A stretch of DNA of 64,000 nt from Megascapheus bottae (GCA_024803745.1 JANJXV010000024.1:6170106-6234105), one strand, 5' to 3'; shown: positions 1 through 12,118, counted from the first letter of the stretch. The notes: a model not told the origin generated them from the sequence alone. Made by a program: numbers and translations.

Positions 1-1455
1 AATTAAAGAACTGTGTACTCTACAAGGTCATAATATTGACTCTGGGCATGAGGGTTTGGATCATCAGTGTTTTAAATACTCAGACTGATGGAGCAAACAA
101 GAAATCATACATTGCTGTTCACTATGCTACACAAAGGAAAAAAATGGCTCTGGAGAGTCTGTAATATATAATTTACTGGCATAGGTCAAAAGTGGCACAT
201 AATAATTTAGCTCTGAGATGACTGATCATAATTATAATTAGGTTCATGCAGCAGTTGATGTAAATAGGGAGAATAAAATGTATTTTATAATTGGCACGTT
301 TTGAATATGGCCTTGCTCACCTAGTTGATTTGGGGAACTGAGTGGTCCAATCATTCAGGGGTAACCATATTTGGAAATGGAACATGGCGGGCAAGAAAGT
401 GCTGGTTATCAGATCAACCAAACCAGTTTTTCAGTCAATTTCTACTTCATATCTTTCATTCGGTTCATCAAAGCTTTAGCAAAACTGCATCATGGCTTCT
501 AAAATTATATATCCAGTCCAAGTTTTAAAATTTCTGATATTCTATTCAGTGATTATATTCATACTAATGTATATATTATATACATGTAGGTAATGTAAAA
601 CTTTATATATATAATATATGTAAACTTCTTTTACTTCTTTCAAAAAAGTATTCCTTAGTACTCAAAATTAATAGAAATAAGACCTTTGCTGTAAGTATTA
701 AAATATCAAATTTCTCTTTAGGGAATACAAAATCCTCTAACTTTTCTTATATGCCTTTTCCTGATACATTTTCTAATTTATCTTTGCATCCATGAATATA
801 TGCATTCAATATTCAGTACTTTGTATAATTTATGTGACTAAACTTTAAGTGAGTATTTTTGTCCTCTAAATGGCTGTTGTTGGGCCTACTCTATAGGAAA
901 AAACAATCTTCAAATAATTTGTTTTCTAGGTTGGTCAAAATAGAATGATTTACTTTTCCATTAGATATTGCACACTTCCTGCTCTACTTTTTCTTGCTTT
1001 AAAAATTGTTCAGTTTTACCTAAGATTAAATTATTGCACATTATATTATTTGAGTTTCATAACTTTCAAAAATTTCAATTGTTATCAGGTTAAATTTTTC
1101 TTCATATATAGTCAATTGTTCTGTGTCCTTGCAATGCAGTGTAGTATAGTAGTTATGATTCTTACCATTGCATGGTAATTAGCTAAGTTACACCAGAAAT
1201 CTGTCATGTTTCCAAGAAGTAAAATGAGAAAGAAGTTTCCACAAGGAAAATTTAGATTTAATGTAATTTTTATAATACCTGCAAAATATAGATGATCCAT
1301 AGTTTTTTAAATAAATGAAGTTTTGAATTATAGCATGTAAGGTAAAATGAATTAAATAGTATCAAAATGCATTGTCAGCAGTTAACAGCAGATTATACAC
1401 GTAAACGTTTTTCAGTCTGAATGAATAAATTATGGAATGCCTGTATGTTAAACAC

Positions 1456-1458
<3 letters not shown>
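1..1458. other. AT-rich non-coding sequence
   Basis: Short AT runs (TATATATA near 600) and no recognisable gene or repeat body. Open frames of up to about 77 codons lack any domain, and none is supported as coding. Confidence 0.7.

Positions 1459-1515
<57 letters not shown>
1459..1515. repeat. (TG)n microsatellite, about 28 uninterrupted units
   Basis: Pure TG dinucleotide run. The long array and lack of interruptions suggest it is length-variable. Confidence 0.99.
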
Positions 1516-1517
<2 letters not shown>

Positions 1518-1616
1518 CAGTCTCATCACAATTTTCACTCCAGCATTAACATGTGATGCACATTTGGAAGTCATTTCATGTATGTGGTTCTAGTAGTTCA
1601 TGAAAATAAAACATAT

Positions 1617-1811
1617 GGGGCTGGGAGTTTGGCCTAGTGGTAGAGTGCTTGCCTAGCATGCACGAAGACCGGGGTTCGATTCCTCGGTACCACATATATA
1701 GAAAAAAGCCAGAAATGGTGCTGAGGCTCAAGTCGTAGAGCTCTAGCCTTGAGAAAGTCCAAGGACAGTGCTCAGGCCCTGAGCTCAAGCCCAGGACTGG
1801 CAAAAAAAAAA
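1617..1811 (+). mobile_element. Dimeric SINE, IDL-Geo type
   Basis: The left half starts GGGGCTGGGAGTTTGGCC with A-box-like CCTAGTGGTAGAG and B-box-like GGTTCGATTCC. The right half starts near AGCCAGAAATGGTGCTG, carries GCTCAAGCCCAGGACTGG and ends in a 10-A tract. The left half resembles rodent ID elements; the whole dimer fits the geomyoid IDL-Geo family. Confidence 0.88.
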
Positions 1812-2106
1812 CATGCATAGAGTCATGAAGTATTACATAGTTCCAACATGTTCCAAACACATACTGCGTCATCGTTATCACCTCTATTTACAATTCACAG
1901 GTCAAACCAAAATGATATGGATTTTTTAATTTAATATTTTTAATTTAATGTTTTTAATATGCTTGTAGGTCAACCATTGCCTCCTGATAAGGAATCTGCT
2001 TGGGGAATCTCTGACATAGATACCCCATTGGCAATCACATAAATTACAAATGATCCATTCAAAGAAAAGTCCTTAAACTTATCCAAAATAGGGTTGATTT
2101 TTCTTT

Positions 2107-2290
2107 CTTTTTTTTGCCAGTCCTAGTGTTTGAACTCAAGGGCTGATCACTGTCCTTGGGGCTTTCCTCAAGCTAACACTCTACCACATGAGCCGCTGTA
2201 CCATTTCCAGGTTTTCTATGTATGCAGTTGCAATCTTGGTCTTTGTGCATGCTAGGCAAGCACTCTACCACTAGGCAAAACTCTCGGCCC
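2107..2290 (-). mobile_element. Dimeric SINE, IDL-Geo type, with TSD
   Basis: Reverse complement of the dimer, starting at a T tract followed by TTTGCCAGTCCTAG and ending CTCTCGGCCC. It is more diverged than the copy at 1617. It is bounded by TAGGGTTGATTTTTCTTT (2089-2106) and TAGGTTAATTTTTCTTT (2291-2307), a near-identical target-site duplication. Confidence 0.87.
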
Positions 2291-2307
2291 TAGGTTAATT
2301 TTTCTTT

Positions 2308-4470
2308 GAATAAATTAGCATTTAAAAGATATTTGGTTACTAAGTCTCCAGTGCAGTTTTGTTTAGAATAAATGAGATCATTCTTACCATACCTCATCAC
2401 ATGAGTTTAAAACTTTAGATTTGTATATAGAGTATGTCAGTAGTTTGCTTTCTGTTTTTCTACTAAACCACACATTTTCTAAAATCAAATCTATTATCAT
2501 AGTCTTTGTATAATTTGATGTGGGTTTATGCAATGGATCTCTAAATTCTCTAATGCAAAAAATTATGCTATGAAGATAGTTCAGTAAATGTTTTCAATGC
2601 TTTATGCAGCCAAAGATAAGTTACTCTCTTAACATATACCTGTATTACAATTATACATGTTCCTTGGATAACAGGAGGGTAACTGTATCCTTAATAATTA
2701 ATTACTTTGCTTTTATGAATTATAACTTTATTTTGATTTATGTAATTAATAAGGGAAGTTTTTATTTCTAAGACAATTTAAGCTAGGAAAGCAAAGTTTT
2801 ATATTTAACTTGATAAATTATTGAAAATCTTCAACTCTTTTCTACAAATGTCATAGACAAAACTAGACCACAAATATATTTTCATTGTTTTTTTCCTTGT
2901 GTAATCGAATATACATTTTTTCCTATGGGAAAGTTTTTTGGAGATTATCAGGTCCTCTGTGTTAATAAAGTAACTTCCAAGTTCTAATGTGTTCTCATAA
3001 TTAACTTATTTTTTGTTTATTCAAATCAATTTATTCATGCAAAATGTGCTTCTCCTTCCATGATCTGAAACAGTAAATTTGACAAGATAGCCACATTACT
3101 ATTTCTATGTTTGCCTATAGGTAAAATGGCTTTGTTTAAGTAGGTTTAATTGATGTTGGTTGCACAAAGATATTTTCAGTGTTATTTCTATCAGTTTGGG
3201 GATTCAAAGCAGTCAGATTAGTTTCATCTTTTATAATTGGTTTTTTTTTTCATTTCTGCTTATAACCTTGACATTTTTTTTCCTTGAGCTCTACTCTTTT
3301 ATTGGAATCATTGTCAAACTCAATGACGAACAATTCATACTGACTAACACTCTGCATTTTTTCAAATGCTTTCTCTAGGGCTATATGCTCAGGAAGAAGT
3401 TTGGAATTACATCTAAGGACAAATATAATGTGGGAACCATTAGAGACCACCTCTAATTGATTTTGCTTCATCTTTTACCATACTGCTTGTCTAATGCCAC
3501 GTTATTTTAGGTTTAATTTCAGCAGCAACCAGAATGAATCCAAAATTCAAAAAACTGGAAATAGATTAGATTCTACAACAAATAAGTCTCAAATTTCAAG
3601 TACACCAAGAGGCAAATAGGATGTAAAATATTATTGAAATTTGAAAACTAGGGCTCAGGATATAGCTCAGTGTAGCACAATTGACAATTATGCACAGCTC
3701 CTCTGGGCTTGATTAGCAGAATATTACCCCTTGCCCTGAGATTTAAAAAAAATCTAATAAATAAGCAAAGTTGGCTTCCATATCTGGAATTGACAGTATA
3801 ATTAGAAGCACATTTACCCTCCTGTCTTATTCAATTTTAAAATATAAGTTAACAATTCTTAGCTATTAGACAAGTGTGAACTAAGAGAAGATTAGAAAAT
3901 ATGAAGTGAGCCACTTGCTTCCAGAGGAATGTGACTGAGGCATATTTTATTCCTTAGGGAATTTGGTAGGGATACCAAAATTGAACAAGCTAAAATTGAA
4001 CAAATTCCTAATTGGCTCTTTTTTATATATCAACCAATTTGCACTTGTCAATCTGAACGCTCATTACCAAGATTCATCTAAAAGAAGCAAAATGAGTCCT
4101 GCAGTACACTCAAGCTTTAGTGGTGTGATAAATAATTCTTGAAAAGCAAAGATTAAAAATTCTTATCTCATAAATTATGACGATGAGCAGTGCATGAGTT
4201 ATGTTAACTTGCTGTGTCACAATAACCTCCTTTGGTTTATGTTGCTAATGAGTAAACATTTCCATTTCCATTTACTAATATCCTTCATAGCACAGAAAAT
4301 ACCAATGAATTTCCATTTAATCAATTAGCTCTTACCACTCTAAAATGTGGGATAGTTTTAAACAGGCTAAATGATAAAATTCATTCCCTATCCTTTTTCA
4401 GGATTCTGAGAAGCATTTTCTATTTTATTGTGATTCTCCATGTACATGACATACCATTATTTTTATTAAA
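2308..4470. other. AT-rich non-coding sequence
   Basis: Apart from a possible ID-like remnant at 3655, nothing recognisable. Overlapping open frames on both strands at 3160-3470 are chance. Confidence 0.65.
3655..3755 (+). mobile_element. Possible old ID-like SINE
   Basis: GGGCTCAGGATATAGCTCAG resembles the 5' end of a tRNA-derived ID element, and CCCTGAGATTTAAAAAAAA could be its tail. The body is diverged and no TSD is visible. Confidence 0.35.
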
Positions 4471-4482
4471 AATAGCCAATGT

Positions 4483-4715
4483 GGGGCTGGGAGTTTGGCC
4501 TAGTGGTAGAATGCTTGCCTAGCATGCACAAAGACCTGGGATAAATTCCTCAGTACAATATACGTAGAAAAAAAAAAAGCTGGAAGTGGTGCTGAGGCTC
4601 AAATGGTAGAGTGCTAGACTTGAGAAAGTCCAAGGACAGGGCTCAGGCCCTGAGCTCAAGCCCAGGACTGGCAAAAAAAGAAAAAAGGAAAATAAAAATA
4701 GAAATAAAAAATAAG
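4483..4715 (+). mobile_element. Dimeric SINE, IDL-Geo type, with perfect TSD
   Basis: A full left half (GGGGCTGGGAGTTTGGCC) and right half (AGCTGGAAGTGGTGCTG... GGACTGGC) are followed by a long, impure A-rich tail. The 13-bp AATAGCCAATGTG at 4471-4483 is repeated exactly at 4716-4728. Confidence 0.9.
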
Positions 4716-4767
4716 AATAGCCAATGTGATTATTATTAAATATGCCAAAAGCTGAGCAAATAAACCA

Positions 4768-4852
4768 GAATTGGCTGGATTTGTTGCTTGGCAGTAGAGC
4801 CTACTGCATACAAGGCCTTGGTTTCAACTCCAGTACTTCAAATAAATAAGAA
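4768..4852 (+). mobile_element. Possible old ID-like SINE monomer
   Basis: GGCTGGATTTGTTGCTTGG, CAGTAGAGCCTACTGCATAC and AAGGCCTTGGTTTCAACTCC follow the A-box/B-box order of an ID element, with a CAAATAAATAAG tail. Confidence 0.45.
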
Positions 4853-6240
4853 TTACTAAAAATAGTAGTGTATTCACATATCCAAAGATTAATATGAATG
4901 ATGCACAAGAACTGTGCTTTCACCATGAAGCTTAAATATCTAGAGACAGTTATCATGCTAAACCAAGAAGTAGACATCTAGTAGAGGAGGACTTAATGAG
5001 GTGAGTTCCAAAATTCACAGTTTGTATATGTCAACACTTTCGAGATTGTGACACAAAGAGTTGGAATCCATCTGAGAGGAAAATGAATACATCATATATC
5101 AGTGTGCTTCCCTAACAAGGCATAACACTAACATCGAACAAAATGACCCCAGAATGCAGAGTTCAACAAATGCAGGAAAGCTTGGTAAACAAATTGATAA
5201 TCAAAAATGATAATCCAATATTTACCTACTGTATCTAGACTTAAAATGATTCTGGGGGGTACAGGGGACATTCAGAATCTAAAATGTTATTAGATATTTC
5301 AAAGATTAAAAGTTTAAATTGAAATGTAAAATCATGATCCATAACCAAGTAATAAAAAATGAGTTAGGTGACAATGAAATCAAGGCTATGGTGAAATTAT
5401 CAGAAAGATAAAATAGCACACATTAAAAGTATATTCACATTTACATAAAGTATGTTAAAAAATAACCATAAGTCATTTTTTCCCAAAAGAACTTTGAACT
5501 TGGGGCCTCATATTTTTAGGAAAACACTTTACCATTAGAAAGATGCTCCTAATCTGTTTTGGCATTTTTGTTTTTCCAATAGGGTTGTATGTTCATACCC
5601 AGAATCTGTACATTACAACTAAAAGGTACAATATTAGCAATTAAAGTTCTTGTGTTTGTACTAAAAAACATTATGGCAACAGAAAGTCAAAAGTAATAAA
5701 AGGGGCCAGAAAAATAATACAATATTTTATAGGTAAAATATCTTGGAAAATTTCATTTGTAAACTAATATTCAAATACTATGATCTTGAAATTATTTCAT
5801 TGTTAAACACTTTCATAAAGTAGATGGAAAAACCACGTGCTCAGAATAACAAACTTCAAATGTGTCTATAAAAAGTTTAAATAAACTACTTATAGCAAAA
5901 TAATTATCTGGTTAATTATGCAAAATACATAGGAATATACAGCAATCGCACAAGGACATCGGATATAAAAGTAAAATTATAAGGTTAAGTAGTCTGCTTT
6001 TGTGAAGTGTAGGTGCATAGCAGGAAATGGAATCTGAATGTAGGAAACAGCATAATTTGAGAAGAGTGAAATGTCAGATATGAAGTGTAAATTTTGAAGA
6101 GATAATCAAAAATAGACTCTGATAAGGTAAGAAGGTTTATTGTTAGCTCTGGAGAAACTAAAAATAGTAGAAAACAATGTGTAACTAAGGAGATAGTACA
6201 TGAAACAAAATGGAACTTAGAAAACAAGGTCAGGTTAGGG
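4853..6240. other. AT-rich non-coding sequence
   Basis: A weak inverted ID-like trace at about 5495-5560 (GAACTTTGAACTTGGGG, ACACTTTACCATTAG). Otherwise nothing recognisable. Confidence 0.6.
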
Positions 6241-7868
6241 TGGCTGGCCAATGGTTTTGCAGCAAAAATGCCTGGTCTTTGCCACCACATCTCCAGTCTG
6301 AGGTGAGGATGGCTGGAAGATGTTCTGTCAACTTCTCTGCAGATACAGGCTCTGCAGGATTTGGCCAATATTAAAGAGAAAGCTGCTTCCACAGTCCTAC
6401 CACTGCAGGTTCCACTGTCTCCACTGCAGGCTCCAGTGACAAGAGGGAACTCTTCTGCCTTATGCTAGGCGTCAGGAATCATACTTAGGACCTTATGAAA
6501 TGACATGGAAATCTGCATCTTGCCCTGGACAGACCCCATTTTAATCTTCTTCACTACCTATACCGAATCATGTGAATTTCATGTGAATTGCTCCCAGAAT
6601 TCTCCATTCTGTTTCCTGAAATAGCACCCTAAAATAAAAAAAAATTCATCAATTGCTGCAATTTCTGCACAAATTACTCTTCCTTTTCTTCAGCCATCAC
6701 TCATGAGCCACCACAATTATTGATTAATTAATATAAAATCTGACTCATCAACCACTCAAGCCAATTACTGGAGGACATCTGATCACTCAGGTGGTGAAAT
6801 CGATGTCCAAGGGCCATACAGAGCTGCAGACATGCCCAGAACCTGGTTTCTGGACTTCATTTTGGATGCAATTGGTTAGCCGACTGATCAGCTTACAGAT
6901 GCCAGGGTTTGATTTCAGTCTCTTGAGGACAAGACTTTGGGAGAGAATGTGTAAGAGGTAGTAGTGGAAATAACTCCACTTTATTCTGAAGCAGGCTTTG
7001 TCCCAGGATTGTGATTTTTAATATTCTGAGAGCACCAGTGAAAGTGTCCAGTGCATGTGATGTGATAAGATTTCATTGACATGTATAAAGACTGATTTTC
7101 CCTGCTTCAAATTCCCTTTAGTCCAGGAATACTTGCTATGTTTGGCGTAGGTGTTCTGCATGCATCATAGCCATTATACATGGAGAGGAGTCCTGGTCCT
7201 GTGATGTCCCTGCATCCTCCAGTGAACATAACATCAGAATCTCTCTGATCAGACTACAAGTATCCTCAAATACAATCAGAGTAACAGAGGTAATTCTGCA
7301 TGCAGTGAAGATCTGAAGACATAGGACATGGGCCAATATCTGTGTTTCCTGGAAGGCAGATGGAAATCAGTTGCTCACTTACTTTGTAAGCCCTAGCAGC
7401 AGAGTTGGCAGGTTATGGTGAGATGGAACACAGTGCAGTCTAGGGGAGCATTCTGAAAGAACCACCTTATGTTCTCAACATGAACATAGTTGTGTGATGA
7501 AGGCTACGAAAGCTGACTTGTAAAACTGTGTATGTACCCATCAAGAGCAGGACCCCAACCAAGTTGGTCAGAGTTGTATGGGGAAGGGGTGGGAGGAGCA
7601 GATCTCATCATGCCTCTACCCATTCTGCTTGGATCACAAGATTCTGGCCATTCATGGTTTTCTCTGACCAGTGAGATACAGGTATTGCAACTATGCCCAC
7701 ATTCCACAATACCAGTTAGCACTAATATCTCCACCACTACAAGGAGTTGAGGGAAGTAGAACTGCTAACAGGTGAATGAAAGAATTCAGGTGATTTTGGA
7801 GATTCAAAAGGAAATAGACATAATTGGTGGTGACTGTGAGAATAGAGGTGATTTCAGAGAGTGTGGGA
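6241..7868. other. More complex, less AT-rich stretch, unassigned
   Basis: Composition differs from the flanks. CCACTGCAGG(T/C)TCCA occurs twice (6400, 6421). I recognise no domain in the frames at 5985-6392, 7504-7737 or 7691-8059 on the minus strand. It could be an old retroviral LTR-type repeat, 5' UTR of the retrocopied GOLGA2 mRNA near its right end, or unique sequence. Confidence 0.5.
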
Positions 7869-10322
7869 ATGCCACCCCACAACCTTTCCCTAAGGTGTCT
7901 GAGCAAACAAGACAAAAATAAAACATAGCTACAAGAAAGAAACTTACAATGAAATTGTCCTAGAGGATCCGCAGAATCCAAGAAAAATAAAATTAAAAGG
8001 AGAGGTAACCCCAAGACAAATATCACCCAGGACTGTAATTCAACATAGGATATAGCCAAACACTATGCAGACCCTGAGCCCATTTTTGGCCTCAGTGCTG
8101 CCAGGTCAAAAGTCTCACATACCTCAATAACACCAAGAATCTGGAAAGCTATTAACAATTCCTGGTGCTAGCCCTGGACTTTCCCAGAATAGGAAACCAG
8201 TAGCTCTGCGGTGAGATTAAACAACTGAAGTGTGAAAAGAAAGACCTGCAGATGCAACTGGGGAAAGAGAAGATGCCATGCGCACAGGAAGCACTGAAAG
8301 CAGAGCTGGAGCTCCACAAACTATTGATACAGATGTTAGTTTCAGAAAAATTTAATTTACGATCTTCCCTGGCCCACATACAGCAAGTAGCCAATAAAAG
8401 AGAACTAGAATACTAAGGTCTTTCGAACCTCCTGTAGGCTTCACAACAGTGCATCACAAAGTTACAGATGACATTCTACAGATGACAGTATACACCTTGC
8501 AAAATAAGACCCATAAGAAAAACCTAGAGCTCATTAAAGCCTTTAATGATATGAAACTGTAGTTCTACAAAAATACCAGAACCTTAATATAATTTTTCCA
8601 CACCCTTCCATTTCTTTATGAATGGGGCAATGTCATTCTCTCTGATGGCAGCATAGACTTCCCTTGTGTATAAGTAACATATTTTCTTCATACATTCATC
8701 TACTGAGGGGCATCTGAGTTGGTTCCATATCTTAGCAGTGGTAAATAATGCTGCAATGATTTCTTTATCATGGCCATTCTAACTAGAGTGAGATGGAATC
8801 TCAAAGTTGTTTTCATTTGTATATTTATATTAAATGAAGTATGACAGACCTAAAGAAACATAAGCTCAGTGGCTTCTTGTATTTGAAATCCTAGGAGAGG
8901 ATTACAATAGATCAAAAAAATGTACAAAAGGTCATATAGAATGAGACTAAATGAAATGAACTCTAGGATTTTTGTGATTATTATTCTTAATGTAGTATGT
9001 TATTTCTTTTCTATTTTCCCCTTATGGTTAATCTCATGTGGTTACTGTATCTAACCTTGTTACCTGGTATATTGTATATAGATTTATTTGTTTATTTGAG
9101 ATAGGGAACGGAAAGGGAAAAATGATGAGTGGGAGAGGGTGGACAGAGGGAAAATATGAGGAGTATCAATGTGCGAGAAGTTATGCACCCTCTAACTATG
9201 AATGTAACTGTAACCCCTATATACGTTACCCCAACAATAACAAAAGACCAGAAACTATAACTTGGAGGCAGAGAGCATCCAAGGTGCAAGTGCAAGAGAA
9301 GCTAGAAGTTTTCCTCAGACAGAAGGACAACATGAAGGTCACCATTCAAATGTCATCAAACACTAGTAGATCAGGCAGAGTCAGAAAAACAACTAGACAA
9401 TATGGAAGAGTGGATGATAGAATTAAGATTGGACAAACACACCTTTGCTGCAGAGGACCTGAGTGTAGAGTGCTCAGGAGAAGGTACAGTAGCTCTTGGA
9501 GCAAGGGGCTAACAGAAAGAGGAGAAAGAGGGGTGACACTGGTGTTGGACCAAGAGACCAAGATGTGGAACTGAGGAAGCAGAGATTTTTATCTCAAAGC
9601 ACTATCCTTTGCTCAATCAAAGAAGAGGACTTCATCTGGCAGCTGCAAGGGTCACGGGATGATTTCAGGTCCCTGAGTAACCAGGAAGCATAGTGCCAGA
9701 AAAAAAGTGGTGTGCCAGGTTCTTCTCTCCATGAACTGGATCAATGCCCTGTTTAGACAGAGGAATCAAGACACAAACCCAAGATGCAGCTGAGTATCTG
9801 CCCGATCTGGTGGACTACCAGAATCAAGTGATGATCTCCAATATCTAAGCTGCCAGAATGCGTGACCACCGTTGAAGAGATCATTGCTTTCCATAAAGGA
9901 CAGATGGAAGTCCTGGATGATCTATATCTCCATAAAGATAAGAATGTCAGCCTGCTGTCACAGAAGAGGGAGAAAGAGCTGCAGGAGCTGCTGTTGTGTC
10001 TTGCAGGTGAAGACACAGAGTGCCAAGATGGGATGCTGGCAGCCGCCCTGTTCCCTGCTGCTGAGAGCGGCTCCCTCAGCCCTTTCTGATGAGAGTTATG
10101 GAGGAACAGCAAGGTTTTGAAGAGGTTCAACTTAAAGACAATGTGAGCCTCCTTCATGAAGAGGCTGGGGCACCTGAGGCCCTGGAAAGCCCTGCTGCAA
10201 AGCCACTGCTGCTTCCCCATATCTAGTACGGTTCAGAGGTGATAGGAGTGGACAATGAGCTTTTCCTCCCTTTTCTTCTACAGACAGACACAAATGATGA
10301 GTTGGGGATAATTACTACCTAA
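7869..10322 (+). pseudogene. GOLGA2: Processed pseudogene of GOLGA2 (GM130 golgin), decayed, interrupted by an L1
   Basis: GM130 is a long coiled-coil cis-Golgi matrix protein that binds p115 at its basic N-terminus and GRASP65 through its C-terminus. Seen here: at 7895 the frame reads V-S-E-Q-T-R-Q-K, like the GM130 start MSEETRQ with ATG changed to GTG; an upstream ATG lies at 7869. A basic KNKIKRRGNPKT stretch (from about 7983) matches the N-terminal lysine-rich region. NLES at 8138 opens coiled coil that runs to YKNTRT at 8583. After a nested L1, EKLEVF resumes at 9296, then DQAESEKQLDNMEEW (about 9369), ELRKQ (9568-9582), and QLQ...LSNQEA (9640-9690). TTVEEIIAFHK (9865) begins a C-terminal coil that is still open for 75 codons. 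NDELGIITT plus TAA (10293-10322) matches the GM130 terminus NDEVKITVI. All segments are colinear with no introns, so I infer a retrocopy. Frameshifts, in-frame stops and loss of much of the central rod make it non-functional. Primate GOLGA6/8 genes share these segments, but the two ends fit GOLGA2. Confidence 0.86.
8584..9246 (+). mobile_element. LINE-1 3' fragment, twin-primed (5' part inverted), inside the GOLGA2 pseudogene
   Basis: From about 8590 to 8830 the sequence is the reverse complement of the L1 ORF2 C-terminal region. From about 8840 it reads forward: ORF2 end, then a purine-rich 3' UTR ending in CCCCAACAATAACAAAAG. The inverted piece ends at the KWK codons and the forward piece resumes a few codons later at ILSEV, the layout expected of twin priming. 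ACCAGAA occurs at 8575-8581 and again at 9247-9253, each followed by a similar diverged stretch, a likely target-site duplication. The pseudogene frame resumes on the far side. Confidence 0.85.
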
Positions 10323-11204
10323 GTATGTGGAAACGGGGTCCAGTCCTCTTTCATGCACTTTGGGACATGGCAGCTCGGTGGCATTCTCCCAGAACTTGTT
10401 CCAGTGGATTGTAAGAAGGGACTCTCATGCCACACAGAGCAGAGGGTGCTGGGAGGTGGCCCAGAATCTAGAGTTCACTGGTTTCCAGGGAGGGTTTCTT
10501 GGGTCCGCATGATGTTTATAAGGAAGTGTAAGAGTTTTACAAAGGAAGATTAGGAGGGATGGCATAGATTTCTTTGAGTGTATCATATTCGTGATATTTT
10601 TATATAAATAACTTCTTTATAAGCATACTATATTTCTGATACATTCTTATAATGATTTGAGTAGATTTCCTAATTCTTCAATTTTTAAAGAAATATTTGT
10701 ATTATTTCTTTAAATGTCTTATTTCATTCTTTAACATTACATGTTGGTGCATTAATGCGTTTTTAATATTCCATACCAGCAACACTGAATTTTTTTGATT
10801 GTATTCTAATCTGCTACAATGGTAGTACACTGAAATGAAGTGAAAAAGAACAAAAGGTGATTAAACTTGAGGGTTTGGGGGGGGAAATAATATTAATGGA
10901 CAAATAGAGGTGTTTTATAGTGGAAAAAACATACAACAAAACAAAATTATTGAGACATCTTCAATGAGAATGTTTAGCATATCAATTTTTCACTTACAAA
11001 TTATTCAAGTGATAAATATGGCATATTACCCATTGCATCAAATAAAATATCAAAACTAAAAAGCATAATATACTTCAATGAAGGCAGGAAAGGGAAATAT
11101 AACAAAATAAAGCAGAGAAAAGAATAATAAAATTCAATGAGAATTTAGAGTTAAATCTAACCAAACTAGAAAGTAACTGCAAATCTCTAACTACTAACTT
11201 TCAA
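10323..11204. other. Possible GOLGA2 3' UTR remnant, then AT-rich sequence
   Basis: 10323-10550 keeps the richer composition of the pseudogene and may be its 3' UTR; no poly-A tract marks the end. After about 10570 the sequence is AT-rich with nothing recognisable. Confidence 0.45.
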
Positions 11205-11345
11205 TTTTTTTTTCTTGGATTTTATTTTCAGGATAATGTATAGAGGGGTTACAGTTACATTCATTAGGTCATGGGTGCATTGCTACTCAAACCTAGATAA
11301 CACTTTTCATATTTGTCCTGCTTTCCCTCCCCTCATCCTCTCCCA
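11205..11345 (-). mobile_element. LINE-1 3' UTR fragment, reverse
   Basis: AGGATAATGTATAGAGGGGT and TACAGTTACATTCATTAGG followed by a pyrimidine-rich CCCTCCCCTCATCCTC tract is the reverse complement of the L1 3' UTR end also seen at 12312-12508 and 34842-35203. Confidence 0.8.
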
Positions 11346-12118
11346 ATCTACCTTTAAAATTTTAAATGAATTCATAAATGAGTTTACAATAATTTTAATA
11401 AATTTTAAAATAATATCTATCCATTGCTTAAAAATATGAATTAAAATAAGATGCACAGACAACTTGCAAATCACTCAGTTATAAGTTTTTTCCTAAATAG
11501 GAGATACAAAAATATATCAACTTACAGACACATTTTCATTGAGAGAGCAAATATTTCTTGTAACTAAGGACTGATACAAATTTGACACAATTTGTTATAC
11601 TATTCATTTAAACTTCAGCTAGTTTTTTATTAAAGCCATGTGGTTTTTAAGGATAAGAATTAAATTCTCTATAACTCTTCTATTTTACTTGAAAATGAAA
11701 CAATTATTTACATCATAAGCATAGAATTAGGTTGTATATTTTAAGCACTTGTGAACTGAAAGCAATATAAAAATATAGAGTGCTATTAGAGGTGATTAGG
11801 TGTAAATTTGTATATGGTAGGTGAAATGTGGATGAGACTATTATACGCAATTCTAAAATCTCCAAAGATACACATTTAGAGCATAAGAGAAATAGTTAGT
11901 TATATCATTGTTAAACCTAAAATTTCAATATATTTTTAGAAGGAAAGAGAAAAAGTTAATAAAATTTAAAATGTGTGAAAAACATTTTGCATTGCATGTA
12001 CAGTGTGTGATTCATCAGTTCTAGTTTGGTGAGAATATAGGCCTAATCAACAATAACCAGTCCCAAACAACATGTCTTTCCACAAACAATACTGAAGGAA
12101 TTCAAAGATGAAATTAGG

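Noticed and set aside
1362..1574. His-Thr repeat protein on the minus strand
   Set aside because: Translation of the TG microsatellite.
1630..1690. Possible tRNA genes from A-box and B-box matches in the SINE heads
   Set aside because: The matches belong to tRNA-derived SINEs. No complete cloverleaf with a matched acceptor stem is seen.
1576..1881. Open frame of 101 codons on the minus strand
   Set aside because: Covers an IDL-Geo SINE; the GKHSTTRPNS reading recurs in every inverted copy, so it is a repeat artefact.
5985..6392. Open frame of 135 codons on the minus strand
   Set aside because: No recognisable family, no splice or promoter context, and low-complexity Leu/Phe/Ser content in the second half.
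7691..8059. Open frame of 122 codons on the minus strand
   Set aside because: Antisense to the start of the GOLGA2 pseudogene; hydrophobic stretches arise from A-rich sense sequence.
9038..9574. Open frame of 178 codons on the plus strand
   Set aside because: It starts in the L1 3' UTR and runs across the L1 boundary into the GOLGA2 pseudogene, partly out of the GM130 frame. It is a chance chimera.
9753..10220. Open frame of 155 codons on the minus strand
   Set aside because: Antisense to the C-terminal block of the GOLGA2 pseudogene, with no recognisable domain.
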